Assembly (NCBI GenBank): GCA_021292165.1
Contig: JAHFWL010001214.1
Coordinates: forward strand, 1-64,000
Source of the DNA: Shinisaurus crocodilurus
Taxonomy: Eukaryota; Chordata; Lepidosauria; Squamata; Shinisauridae
Length of the DNA stretch: 64,000 nucleotides
Direction of reading: 5' to 3'
In this document: positions 51,940 through 60,734 of the stretch, piece by piece
How the letters are laid out: every line of letters begins with the position of its first letter
How positions within the stretch are numbered: position 1 is the first letter of the stretch
Notes under the pieces: model-generated
The model's input: only the letters and a program-made list of their open reading frames with translations
Told to the model about the DNA's origin: nothing
Databases searched by the model: none
Program-made: the position numbers and the translations under genes

Positions 51940-53098
51940 CTAAATTAAGGAGCTTTTCATAACAGTAGTTTCTAGTCTTGAAGTAGCTGCTTGACACTCT
52001 TTGTCTGTTAGTGTATAGAAGTGCCCTGTTGGGCAACAAGGATCAGCTTTTGTCAAAACATCTGAAGATGGTATCCATAGGACATCTTGTTTATCTGGAT
52101 ACATAAATGATTTTGCTGGTCCAGCTGGATGAAGAAAGCTCACTAACACTTCTGCTCTCTGTTTTAGGCTGTAAAACACAACCTAACCACCAACAAATCC
52201 TCGTATTTCTTGCAATTCCAGTTCTCCTTCTTTAATAGTCACTGTTAGCGGTGGATCCAAGCCGGGTCGGCGCCTCCAAGTCGATTTTCGGGGTTGGCGC
52301 CAACCTGACTATTTTCTGAGCGGCGCAGTGCGCCGCTCGATCGGGCTGCTCCAGCCCGTTCGTCGCTTCCGAGACGCGACGGGACCCTGCGCACCACAGG
52401 GGTCCAGTGCGCCTGCGCAGGGTTCTGTCGCATCATTTCCGATCCCGGAAGTGATGCGACGGGACGGAATGGACCATGCGGGCGGCTCGCCGCAGAGAGG
52501 GCGAGCCGCCCCGAAGAACAAGGTAAGGCCTTGCCGGGCATGAGCGGGCCAATTTCGGCCTCGTTTCTGCCCGGCGAGGCTCGATCGTACACCCCTAGCT
52601 GTCTCTTTTCTGGATTCGCATTGAAATTAATATCTTTTAGTAGCAACGGTGTGTTTTGTTAATGGAATTACAGCATGAATTTTCTGTGTCCCAGGAATCG
52701 TCTTGAATTCTCAAAGCGACATTTCAGAAGCTTTTCTTCCAGTTCATAATCTTTACTTGTGGTGTATTGAAATGCAACCTGTGTGATGTTCTCCTTTGCC
52801 CAATCAAAGAGTTGATGGGGGTCATGATTTGTTTTTCATACGGATGCTGCAAACTTGCTCGAGCAGCTAACCTTTTCACAGTGCCACCCAAACCAACACA
52901 AGACCCTTTTCCATGCGATGTGGCAAAGAAGTGCCATTCTGCATCGATACCGAAATCTGACTTATGCTTACTTAAGTTGTTGAAGTTTTTACCGTTTTTA
53001 TACTGTGCTGCTGCACCATCAGGGAAATAATAGATCTTAGTTATGCTACCTGTAGAAATGGTGTGCAGGAATTGAACAATTTGAAAAGTCATGAACAC
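51940..53098 (-). pseudogene. Transposase-like gene remnant of the 4.2-kb transposon
   Basis: The upstream piece (52724-53098) encodes TKIYYFPDGAAAQYKNGKNF, NNLSKHKSDFGIDAEWHFFA and TSHGKGSCVGLGGTVKRLAA. The frame is then lost, crosses a GC-rich insertion, and resumes (about 51943-52235) as TIKEGELELQEIRGFVGG, a stop, then LVSFLHPAGPAKSFMYPDKQ and DVLWIPSSDVLTKADPCCPT. The order and the D-G-x-x-x-Q-Y-K-N and H-G-K blocks recall uncharacterised transposon-derived proteins of insects, cnidarians and fish; I cannot name the family. An RNase-H-like fold with the DG aspartate as a catalytic residue is inference. The N-terminus is absent, with several frame breaks. Confidence 0.7.
52245..52600. mobile_element. 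GC-rich 350-bp insertion (hAT-like ends)
   Basis: An abrupt CpG-rich block in an AT-rich element. Left TAGCGGTGGATCCAAGCC and right GGCTCGATCGTACACCCCTA are imperfect inverted ends of the CAGGGGTG/TAGGGGTG hAT type. It contains GTGCGCCTGCGCAGG, an NRF-1-like site. The transposase frame is broken exactly here. No clear target duplication. Confidence 0.6.
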
Positions 53099-53377
53099 AT
53101 TGCAGCAGAAGTGGGGTCGGCACTTGTCAAAGCTTCAGGCCTGCCTTTTTCTTTCTTATCAGAATCTGTGAATAAAGCTTGATTTAATATAGACATCCAA
53201 AGAGATATATCTCTGTGAAGGTTTGAGGCCTACCCATGCCTGGTTTGGTTTCAGCCTGAAGGCCTCGGAAGCTCCAGAAGGGAGAGGGCGGGCTTAAGTT
53301 TAATTTCCCTCCAAAAAAATCTGTTTTAAGTGTGTATAAGGGGGCGAAGTTATTGTAGGGAGGTACTGTGCATGTAT

Positions 53378-54116
53378 CAGGGATGTTGAAGAGTCCTTGG
53401 TTTCGAGTCGCGAGTCGTGAGTCCTTGGTCCAAAATGGTGACTCCCGAGTCCTGAGTCACTCCCAAAGCTGACTCCACAAGTCCCTATTAAAATCAATGG
53501 TGTTTTCCCCCAACAAAATAAGGCTACTTCAGATGTGCCTAGAATTTATTTAAGCCACACAAGTGTGCCTTTTTATTTCAAAACTCTGCAACTGGTTTTG
53601 GGAAGAACAGACCAGGCAGACAAACCCAAAATAACCAGACAGGCAGAGGAGGCAGGGAACCCCAAAGCAGGCAGGTAGAGGCCTTTGTCTTGGACAATTC
53701 AAACTGTGGAACTGGTTAAGAAGAGACCAGGCAAGCAGAAGAGGCAGGGAACCCCAAACAGGCAGGCAGAGGCAGCCAAACCCAAAATGTCTGAAAGGTT
53801 GCATTTTAGGGAAATGATTTTAAAAAATAAACTTGCTGTACTTCCTAAAACTTATCCATGTTGCATTTGAGGAACATGGTTTTTTCTAAATGTTTGCCCC
53901 CCATTCTGGAACGGTGAGATCTCATCACAATTCCACCCTCACTCTTTGCCGGCGATTGCACTCCACTCCTGGCACAGCCCAGGGATGTTGAAGAGTCCTT
54001 GGTCTCGAGTCCCGAGTCAAGTCTTGAGTCCCATTAAAAATATTGGGTTTCGAGTCAGAGCGGGGGACTCAGTCCGACTCACGAGTCGAGTCCCCAAGTC
54101 CGAGTCCGCATCCCTG
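53378..54116 (-). mobile_element. GACTCG-rich hAT-type element, copy 2
   Basis: 739 bp, ends CAGGGATGTTGAAGAGTCC and GAGTCCGCATCCCTG. Perfect 8-bp duplication GCATGTAT (53370-53377, 54117-54124). Inverted relative to copy 1 at 38624 and about 85 bp longer. It has the same internal copy of one terminus (CAGGGATGTTGAAGAGTCC near 53981). Nested in the 4.2-kb transposon. Confidence 0.94.
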
Positions 54117-54430
54117 GCATGTATAAGAACATTCACATCTTGAACTGTTCGGAACCCTGTTCTGGAAATTGGTACATATACTCAAGGTAAACATGGGTTA
54201 TCTGAGGAAAAAAAATCAAAATTTTTTTTTGGTTTTTTTGGAATTCAAGGTCAAATTAAAGAAACTATGACCTTGAATATTTTATTTCACATGCATGCTT
54301 CGTGTTACATGTCAAATAAAAGGGTAGTTCGAGAGCTTTCATATGACACCATGATTTACTTTCTAGGCCAATTCTGAAGGAAGTTATGATACTTTTTGTG
54401 TAGTCACAAATGCTGAAAAATCATGTTTTT

Positions 54431-54737
54431 TGTCAGCAGGAGGAGGAAATAAATTACCTCCAACGCAGCAGGTCTAGAAAGCAGAGGGTAGCAATGAGTG
54501 ATTATATATATACAGTTTTATTGTAGAGTAACAGAGTATATAATTGCAGTCTCCCTGTACAAAAGGGAGCTTACCATACAGTAGTAGTAGCAGTTGTTTC
54601 TTATCCAAGGCACAGCAACACACAGTAGGAGGCTTGCAGCAACAGAGTAGCTACTGCAGCAACCCAGAGCACAGCTCAGCTGTCTTAAGTAGCAGTAACT
54701 AGCTGCCTCACCCTGTTCACAGGTGCAGGCCGTTACA
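54431..54737 (-). mobile_element. LTR-like segment (possible solo LTR)
   Basis: On the minus strand about 307 bp begins TGTAACGGCCTGCACC and ends CTCCTGCTGACA (TGT...ACA). It contains a CAATAAAAC polyadenylation-like signal 3' of TATATA-rich text. It interrupts the inverted arm of the 4.2-kb transposon. No flanking duplication and no internal retroelement genes, so the class is uncertain. Confidence 0.45.
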
Positions 54738-55028
54738 TGCCTTCGCTGTGAGTCAAAACTTACCACGTGTGATGTTACACGAAATACTAACAGTTTTGGG
54801 CATTTTTTGAGCACACTGTGCTTTTGCACCGTGAGGTATAATGACCTATAATTTGGTGTATGTTCATTTCTCATGCTGGTCTACCAGTATGCCAGTTTTT
54901 TAAAAAATAGCAGATGGTGAGGTAAATTTTTCATTTTTTTTGGGTTGATTTTACATGGAATGACCCGGTGTCCTTAGGAGACAGGGGTCCTTTCAAGACA
55001 CACGCACACACACAGAGAGACTTTAGAG

Positions 55029-55099
55029 CAGGGCTCTCCCACCTTGGGTCCCCATATGTTGCTGGACTACAGCTCCCAGAATCCCTTGCCATTAGCCAT
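55029..55099. mobile_element. Palindromic hAT MITE, half copy
   Basis: CAGGGCTCTCCCACCTTGGG through CCCTTGCCATTAGCC. The right half is missing. It follows CTTTAGAG in element Y, exactly where Y copy 1 has its MITE. Confidence 0.8.
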
Positions 55100-56012
55100 G
55101 TAAATTAGCATATGCAAATTTGTGCTTTTTTATTTTTTTATTTTTTTTGGCCTGTGGGCCTGAGCCTTGGATCTTTTCAGTACCTAGTACCACTCCTGGT
55201 CAGCCAGCCTTTCCCAACCCAGTGCCCTTCTGATGTGTTGGACTACAACTCCCATTGTTCCTGGTCAGCATGACCAATACTGGCTGGAGATTATGGGAGT
55301 TGTGGTCCAACACACCTGAAGAGGGCCAGGTTGGGGAAGGCTGCTGCAAGTGATCCTGACTCCTCTGTATTCCTTCAGAAGATAATAAGTACCCAGGGCC
55401 AGTGCAAGGCAGTTTGGTGCCCTAGGCAAGATCAGATATTTAACGCGCCCCCTTCCCACTTGAGCCCTCCCTCCAGCCCTATGCCTATTATGAAATAAAT
55501 TTCCCTCCCTGTTTGTGGACTTTGAGACTTTTCCTTTGTGTTCACTCGGAAAGCAAAGAGGCAACATCAGCCCAGCTATGCCAGGAGCTCCCAAGGGCCT
55601 TCTCCTACTCCATATATATGTAAAAGCCTGTCTCCTCCTGCGGGCAGCACAAGGGATATGAAAAAAGGATGTGAGAGAGGTGTGGTAGCGCTACCTGTGA
55701 GGAATAGAGACAAAAGGGCGTCTTGCAGCCTGTCCTACCTCGCAGGGTGGAGGTGAAGAGACACCGGTTTGACTCATACACCTTCTGGGTTGCAGGGGGG
55801 GGGGGAAATGCATGTAGTAGAAACATAGCAAAGAGAGAGCCCGTGGATCATCTGGTTCAAATTTCTGCTTCCCCTCCTCTCTCTATCACTTTGTTGCAAT
55901 ATTTCTTTATCAGAATAATGTATATTATTATCCTGTCTTTCCCTTTACCAGCCTAGTGCTCAAGGCAGAAAACAATATTCAAAGTACAGTAAAGGAAACA
56001 TCAACAGCTCAG

Positions 56013-56223
56013 GGCACAATCCTAAACACATTGAGGCAGAACCCCCCCCCCCCCCCCGCAACTCCCAGCATTCACCAGCCAGCATGGCTGGCTGTTGGAA
56101 TGCTGGGAGTTGCGGGGCTTTTTTCTGCCTCAACGTGTGTAGGATTGTGCATGGCTGGCTGGGGAATGCTGGGAGTTGTAGGACTCCCCCCCCCCCTCCA
56201 AACACGCGTAGGATTGCATCCTA
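56013..56223. repeat. Foldback element with poly-C expansions
   Basis: Arms GGCACAATCCTAAACACATT ... CGTGTGTAGGATTGTGC with inner AACTCCCAGCATTCACC. A partial extra arm (56150-56223) repeats the pattern. C-runs of about 17 (56042) and 11 interrupt the arms. Confidence 0.7.
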
Positions 56224-56784
56224 AAAGCATTTAAAACCAAAACACAGAAACAGCATGGTAAATAATTAAAACATTGGAGCCCCAGCTAGCTTAAAATACC
56301 TTTCCCTCCCTCCCTGGTTGCTGGAAATAACTGCTTTCAGGGGACGTTGAGCTGAGGAACCTGAGGAGCGAAGGCGAAGGAGGTGTTTGCAGGTGCATCC
56401 TTCCCGCTGCCCACCCGCCTGGGAAGGTGAGGGAGGTGTTTGCAGGTGCATCCTTCCTGCCGCCCACCAGCCTCCCATCATTGGCCTGCTTGGAGACTGA
56501 GCCCTGAGGTGGAGGAGAGGGTTCTTTCGCCTCCCCTTCCCTGCCACAGGACATGATTGGTAAAACAAACTTGGTAAAATACGCATTTTAGCCATTTTAG
56601 CGCTGTATTTTTTTTCCCCAAGGCGTTTCTGGCGCCCCCTTTAGCCCGGTGCCCTAGGCAGCCGCCTAGTTGGCCTAATGGTAGCACCGGCCCTGTAAGT
56701 ACCTTGCTGGTTCAGATCAAGGCTTCTCTTAAAATATTATGACTATCTGTCTTCACCCTAGGGAGGAGAAAATAGCTAAAGCAG

Positions 56785-57062
56785 CCTCTTGAACAGGGCC
56801 ACATTCCAGTAGTGGGCATGGCCAAAGGCAACAGGGACGGGCAAAAAAAGATACAGAAAAGACCAGCATATTTTAGCTTAAAGCTCTTACTGGCAGTAAG
56901 TATGCCTTAGAAGAGGCATTTCAATCTTTTAGAATGTGGGAAAAATTGCACAAGAGCTGGGAAACCACCAAACTGTCGGTGGTTGGCGGAAAGGGGCGTA
57001 GCTTTCTGGGAAACCCTACAGGCGGGCTGTGGCCACTTGGATGTGAGGTTCTGCACCCCTGA
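56785..57062 (+). mobile_element. hAT-type repeat (GAACCTCTTTCAGCC family), right part
   Basis: ATTCCAGTAGTGGGCATGGC through GTGAGGTTCTGCACCCCTG. Its right end lies only 40 bp from the USP35 exon acceptor. Confidence 0.65.
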
Positions 57063-57120
57063 GCTAGAGAACTGAACTTGCCACGGTTTGATTCCCTTCC
57101 AGCCTCCCTGAAAAGTTGAC

Positions 57121-57802
57121 ATGGATAAGATCCTTGAAGCCATCCTGATGTCGTCTTATCCCGACCACGTGAAACAAGGGTTGGTGAGGCGAGTCATCGA
57201 AGCTTCGAAGCAGTCCATGGACAGCGAGCAGCGCTGGTCAATGCTTGAACTTTCTACGAAGCTCTTCCTGGTGGGCGACACCAGGTTCAAGAGGTCGGTC
57301 GGCAAAGAGGTCTTGGAAGCCTTTGGCCTTTACCACCGAGAGGCTTTTGAGGAGTTCTTCAACGTCCGTTTCCTCCTCAGCCTCCTTCAGGAGGGCTACG
57401 GGCCTCTCGGGAAAAGAAGCCTTTATGTCTTCGATTATATTCACCTGGGGCTGCCGTTCGTTTTGGGCAGCCCGTTGGCCAATGACATTTTCAGCCTGCT
57501 GAGGACGGAGGTTCTCCGGAAGGTCTGCGAGCGGCCAGGGCTTAAGCAGTGCGTGAAAATCAGCAAGCTCTTAACCCAGTATCCGCAGTGTATCCCCACC
57601 GGCAAACGCCAGGCCCTCTTCTGCCAGCAGCTCATACGATGCATCGGGCAGTTCCACCCCATCTCAGGCAGAGAAGAGGTCATCGTGGACTTCCTGGACC
57701 ACGTGATCAAAGTCGGCCTCCTGCTGCAGAAGATCTGGAAGGCTCAGATGTCCTCCATCCTCCCGTCCTTGAAAGAACTCTTCACGATCATTTCGTCAAC
57801 GG
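57121..57802 (+). CDS. USP35: USP35 coding exon 1
   Basis: 682 nt from the ATG to donor GTAAGG at 57803. GACATGG gives a good initiation context (G at -3 and +4). The frame continues past the donor into a (TG)n stretch and ends at 57909, which is intron read-through and not protein. Confidence 0.96.
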
Positions 57803-59542
57803 GTAAGGAAGGGTGTGTCTTTGCACCGCTGGAACTGAAACGTGGCTTGATGATTGTCGCTAGCAAAATGCCCACATTCATGACTGGTGGTTTTTGTGTG
57901 TGTGCGTGAGTGCATGCGTGCGCATGTGCGCGCGCACTTAGGAGGGCTTGTCTATTACGAGGTTGCGCCACTTAGTATACACAATAAGAAGGACACATTT
58001 TGCCTTCGATGAAGCAGTGTCCCCAAGTGAATTTATTCCCATGTGTGGAAGAAACCAAACCTGTGTATTGGGGAGCCACCAGGGGATGGAGTTAATTTAT
58101 TGTATCCATTTATTTATTTTTAAAATTTATATCCTGCCTTTTTTCCTTCAAGGAACCCAAGGCGGCTTACATAATCCTCCTCCTCCTCTGCCTTTTATCC
58201 TCACAACAACCCTGTGAGGTTGGTTAGGCTGAGAGTCAGTGATTGGCCCAAAGTCAATTTACAACCAGAGAAGGGCCCCGGTTGAAATAGCCCTTAATTT
58301 CATGCAGTGAAGCCTTTGAGCAAACTTACTCAGCTGTCAAGAGTTGGACACGTAGTGCCCGCCAGGTCTTAGTGAAGGCCCACCCACTGGCGCCCCTAGG
58401 AATAGCCTCTGCTATGGTAGCCCCCTGAGGGGGGCGGTTGTCCCCCTGCGGGGGTGGGGGGGTGGGCTTCCCTACAGCAGGGAAGACCCGGGTTCTAGTC
58501 CTCACTCGGCCATGAAGCTCCCTGGGTGACTTTGGGCCAGTCACTGACTCTCAGCCTAACCTACCTCACAGGGTTGTTGTGAGGATAAAATGGAGAGGAG
58601 GAGGAGGACTATGTAAGCCGCCTTGGGTTCCTTGCAGGAAAAAAAGGCGGGGTATAAATAGAACCAATAAATAAATAAATAAATAAAGTGCAAAGCTATG
58701 TGCTGGTTATGGGAAGTCTGCTCCTAGTGGCCAAAGGTGTTATTGCACCCTTAAACCACAAGGACACATTAAAATCAATTAAAATGTGTTTAAAAAAAAA
58801 ACACAAAAAAACCCCAAGGTGCGCACACCCACAGGGTCCCCTTAGCATGCATGCCGAGTTTCAGGTGACTAGAGTTCACGGTTTTGGTGCTGTGGTGTAG
58901 ACGGACGGATAGACACACATACCTCTTGTATTATTACAAATTTTTATGCTCGGTTGTATCCTACACTCACGGGAGGCTGGTGGTGACTCCTCTTTCGGCA
59001 GGGCTCCTTTTCCATTACAGGTTTTATTTGGAGCTCCATAGGAGCTATCCGTGGTGCTGAACTCTGCCCTCCCCCCAAAAAAAGTTCACCACCATGGAGC
59101 GCCATGGATAGCTCCCGTGAAACTCCAAATAAAACCTGCACAACCTGTAATGCAGTGTTCTCCAACCTTGGGTCCCCAGATGTTTTTGGCCTACAACTCC
59201 CAGCATGCCCCAGCCAGCGTAGCTGGCTGGGGCATGCTGGGAGTTGTAGGCCAAAAACATCTGGGGACCCAAGGTTGGAGAACACTGCTGTAATGGGAAA
59301 GGAGCCCCACCGGAATAGGAGTCAATAGCTTCCCCTGCCACCAAGCGCACCGTCTTAATTCATCTTGAGATATGATTGGCCTGCTTGTGTCTTAACGGCT
59401 TTGCAGAAGAGCAGTACGCGCCGTCCATTGCCTTGGCCAGCGTGGTCCAGCACGTTCCCCTGGAACTCATGGACGGGATTCTAAGGAACCTCACCAACGA
59501 TGACAGCATCACAGACGTGCAGATGATGACGGCAATCGGCAG
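57121..59542 (+). CDS. USP35: USP35, ubiquitin carboxyl-terminal hydrolase 35 (first two coding exons)
   Basis: USP35 is a cysteine-protease deubiquitinase reported to act in mitophagy and mitosis control. Exons 57121-57802 and 59407-59542 encode about 272 N-terminal residues of a protein of about 1000. MDKILEAILMSSYPDHVKQG, GLVRRVIEA, VCERPGLKQC and ASVVQHVPLELMDG align with human USP35 (MDKILEAVVTSSYP..., QHLPLELMDG). This part is the helical ARM/HEAT-like N-terminal region. The catalytic USP domain lies beyond position 64000. The ATG at 57121 follows an ATTCCCTTCCAG acceptor (exon edge 57103), so a non-coding exon lies upstream, probably in the 41-kb CpG island. The third coding exon was not found before the window ends. 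USP38 is the close paralogue; the MDKILEA start fits both, but sequence and synteny favour USP35. Confidence 0.95.
57890..57935. repeat. (TG)n-rich stretch in USP35 intron
   Basis: An alternating TG/CG purine-pyrimidine tract just after the first coding exon. Confidence 0.7.
58122..58254 (-). mobile_element. CORE-SINE/L2-tail fragment
   Basis: AAAATTTATATCCTGCCTTT, then CTCACAACAACCCTGTGAGG and TGGCCCAAAGTCA. The tRNA-like head is missing. Confidence 0.75.
58487..58686 (+). mobile_element. CORE-SINE-like SINE with L2 tail
   Basis: CCCGGGTTCTAGTCCTCACT (box B region), GGGCCAGTCACTGACTCTCA, GGCGGGGTATAAATAGAACC, and an (AATA)n tail. Confidence 0.83.
59153..59287. mobile_element. Palindromic hAT MITE, intact copy
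   Basis: 135 bp, ends CAGTGTTCTCCAACC and GGTTGGAGAACACTG, perfect duplication CTGTAATG (59145-59152, 59288-59295). It lies 119 bp upstream of USP35 coding exon 2. It splits another palindrome whose arms are around 59010-59050 and 59090-59140 (GGTTTTATTTGGAGCTCC / GAAACTCCAAATAAAACC). Confidence 0.95.
59407..59542 (+). CDS. USP35: USP35 coding exon 2
   Basis: 136 nt, phase 1 to 2, acceptor GGCTTTGCAG and donor GTAAGA. It encodes EEQYAPSIALASVVQHVPLE and LMDGILRNLTNDDSITDVQM, then MTAIGR, matching human ASVVQHLPLELMDGVVRNLS. Confidence 0.95.
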
Positions 59543-59644
59543 GTAAGAGACGCTGGCAGGCAAGCACGCCCGAAGAAGCGCCGCAGTTGGACAAGGCCCC
59601 TCCTCTTCCTCCAGGCCCATTTCCAGGCACAACACACACATGTT

Positions 59645-59737
59645 CAGGGGCGGTGCTAGGAACCGAAAAGATCCGGGGCTCAGGCCCATAGAACAAAATA
59701 CGCACCAATCTGCATATTCTAGTTTACATAGGCTCTA

Positions 59738-59818
<81 letters not shown>

Positions 59819-60157
59819 GTGTGTCTTTAAAGGACACTGTCTCCTAAGGACACCCCTATTTGTAAAAAGGGATGTATGGACAGGGGAGAGGAGGGCATTT
59901 GATCTCAGAGGGATAAAAATCTCATGCAGAAAGATTTAGGGGGTGGGGCAGCAGGAGGTGACGCACATGTGGGCAAGAAGCCAGGTCATCCAGGGGGATC
60001 GGATGCAACAGAGATCATCAAGGCCCCTGTACCTTTCTTTCAGCAAATGCCCATGGACAGCAGGGCAGTGGGGCAGAGGGCCTCCCAGAGATTCAGGGCT
60101 CCAAATGAAAGGTTCAAGGCTCCAGTCCTAGTGGGCCGCCCCCTAATATCTCCTCTG
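59645..60157 (-). mobile_element. hAT-type element Y, copy 3 (uninterrupted)
   Basis: 513 bp, plus-strand ends CAGGGGCGGTGCTAGGAACC and AATATCTCCTCTG. Flanks CACATGTT and CATATGTA are a worn 8-bp duplication. It shows the sequence ACACCCCTATTTGTAAAAAG without the 4.2-kb insertion of copy 2. A long (CT)n run (59742-59818) replaces the short GAGAGA of the other copies. Confidence 0.8.
59742..59818. repeat. (CT)n microsatellite inside element Y
   Basis: About 77 bp of CT with one CCT interruption, followed by GTGTGTCTTT. Confidence 0.95.
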
Positions 60158-60599
60158 CATATGTATCCTTCCCAACTTGCTTTAGTTATCTTTATGTCTT
60201 TTTTTTCCCTTTTTCTTTTCTCCTGGGGAGCTAATGGCAGACGCTTCCACAAAGAGGCTGCAAGTTTCTAAAATTAGCTCTCGGAAGATCGATGGCCTTT
60301 CTTCTTCATTTTAAAAATAACCCCTTCCACTGGTGCATAGTTGGGAGAGACATTAAGCAGAGCCCGCAAAATGCAATTTGGCTTACCCGAGGGAGGGGTG
60401 GATGGCTTGAAGGAGATGTTAAAAACCAATCGGCGTGCCAAGTAGCTTAGTTAGCACCAGATCGTCCTTGCTTCTAGCGCCCTTTCCAGATACACATCTT
60501 CTCCTAGGTGGACTGCGCAGTTGTTGGGCATTCAGCCAGACAACATTGCCCCAGACAGCTCCCCATTCCTGGTAAATCGCTATTTTCCAGCAGTTAGAC

Positions 60600-60734
60600 C
60601 AGTGTTTCTCAACCTTGGGTCCCCAGATGTTTTTGGCCTACAACTCCCAGCATGCCCCAGCCAGCTATGCTGGCTGGGGCATGCTGGGAGTTGTAGGCCA
60701 AAAACATCTGGGGACCCAAGGTTGAGAAACACTG
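60600..60734. mobile_element. Palindromic hAT MITE, intact copy
   Basis: 135 bp, ends CAGTGTTTCTCAACCTTGGG and CCCAAGGTTGAGAAACACTG, perfect duplication AGTTAGAC (60592-60599, 60735-60742). Both termini share the same TTTCTCAA variant. Confidence 0.95.

Larger units (their letters stand above)
50771..54966 (-). mobile_element. 4.2-kb DNA transposon with 24-bp perfect TIRs and 4-bp GGTG duplication
   Basis: Ends GGGTCATTCCATGTAAAATC (+AACC) at 50771-50794 and its exact complement at 54943-54966. The flanking GGTG at 50767-50770 and 54967-54970 is present once in the empty site of Y copy 3. Inside the ends, long imperfect inverted repeats share CTAGAAAGT, CATGGTGT, ATATTCAAGGTCA and GACCTTGAATTC. 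The minus strand carries a decayed transposase-like frame (51940-53098). Nested insertions are 52245-52600 (GC-rich), 53378-54116 (hAT) and 54431-54737 (LTR-like). AT-rich otherwise. The superfamily could not be named: hAT (8-bp), Tc1 (TA), Harbinger (3-bp) and piggyBac/Kolobok (TTAA) are all excluded by the duplication. Confidence 0.9.
50466..55198 (+). mobile_element. hAT-type element Y, copy 2, split by a 4.2-kb transposon
   Basis: The left part (50466-50770) starts CAGAGGCGGTGTTAAGGAAT. The right part (54967-55198) ends TACCTAGTACCACTCCTG. Joined across the 50771-54966 insertion it matches Y copy 3 (59645-60157, inverted) through TTTTTACAAATAGGGGTGTC. A half palindromic MITE is inserted at 55029. 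Confidence 0.8.

Noticed and set aside
60500..60600. Possible third coding exon of USP35 after TTCTCCTAG (GTGGACTGCGCAG...)
   Set aside because: Read in the required phase it does not give the expected R-M-I-D-W block after AIGR. No conserved USP35 text follows.
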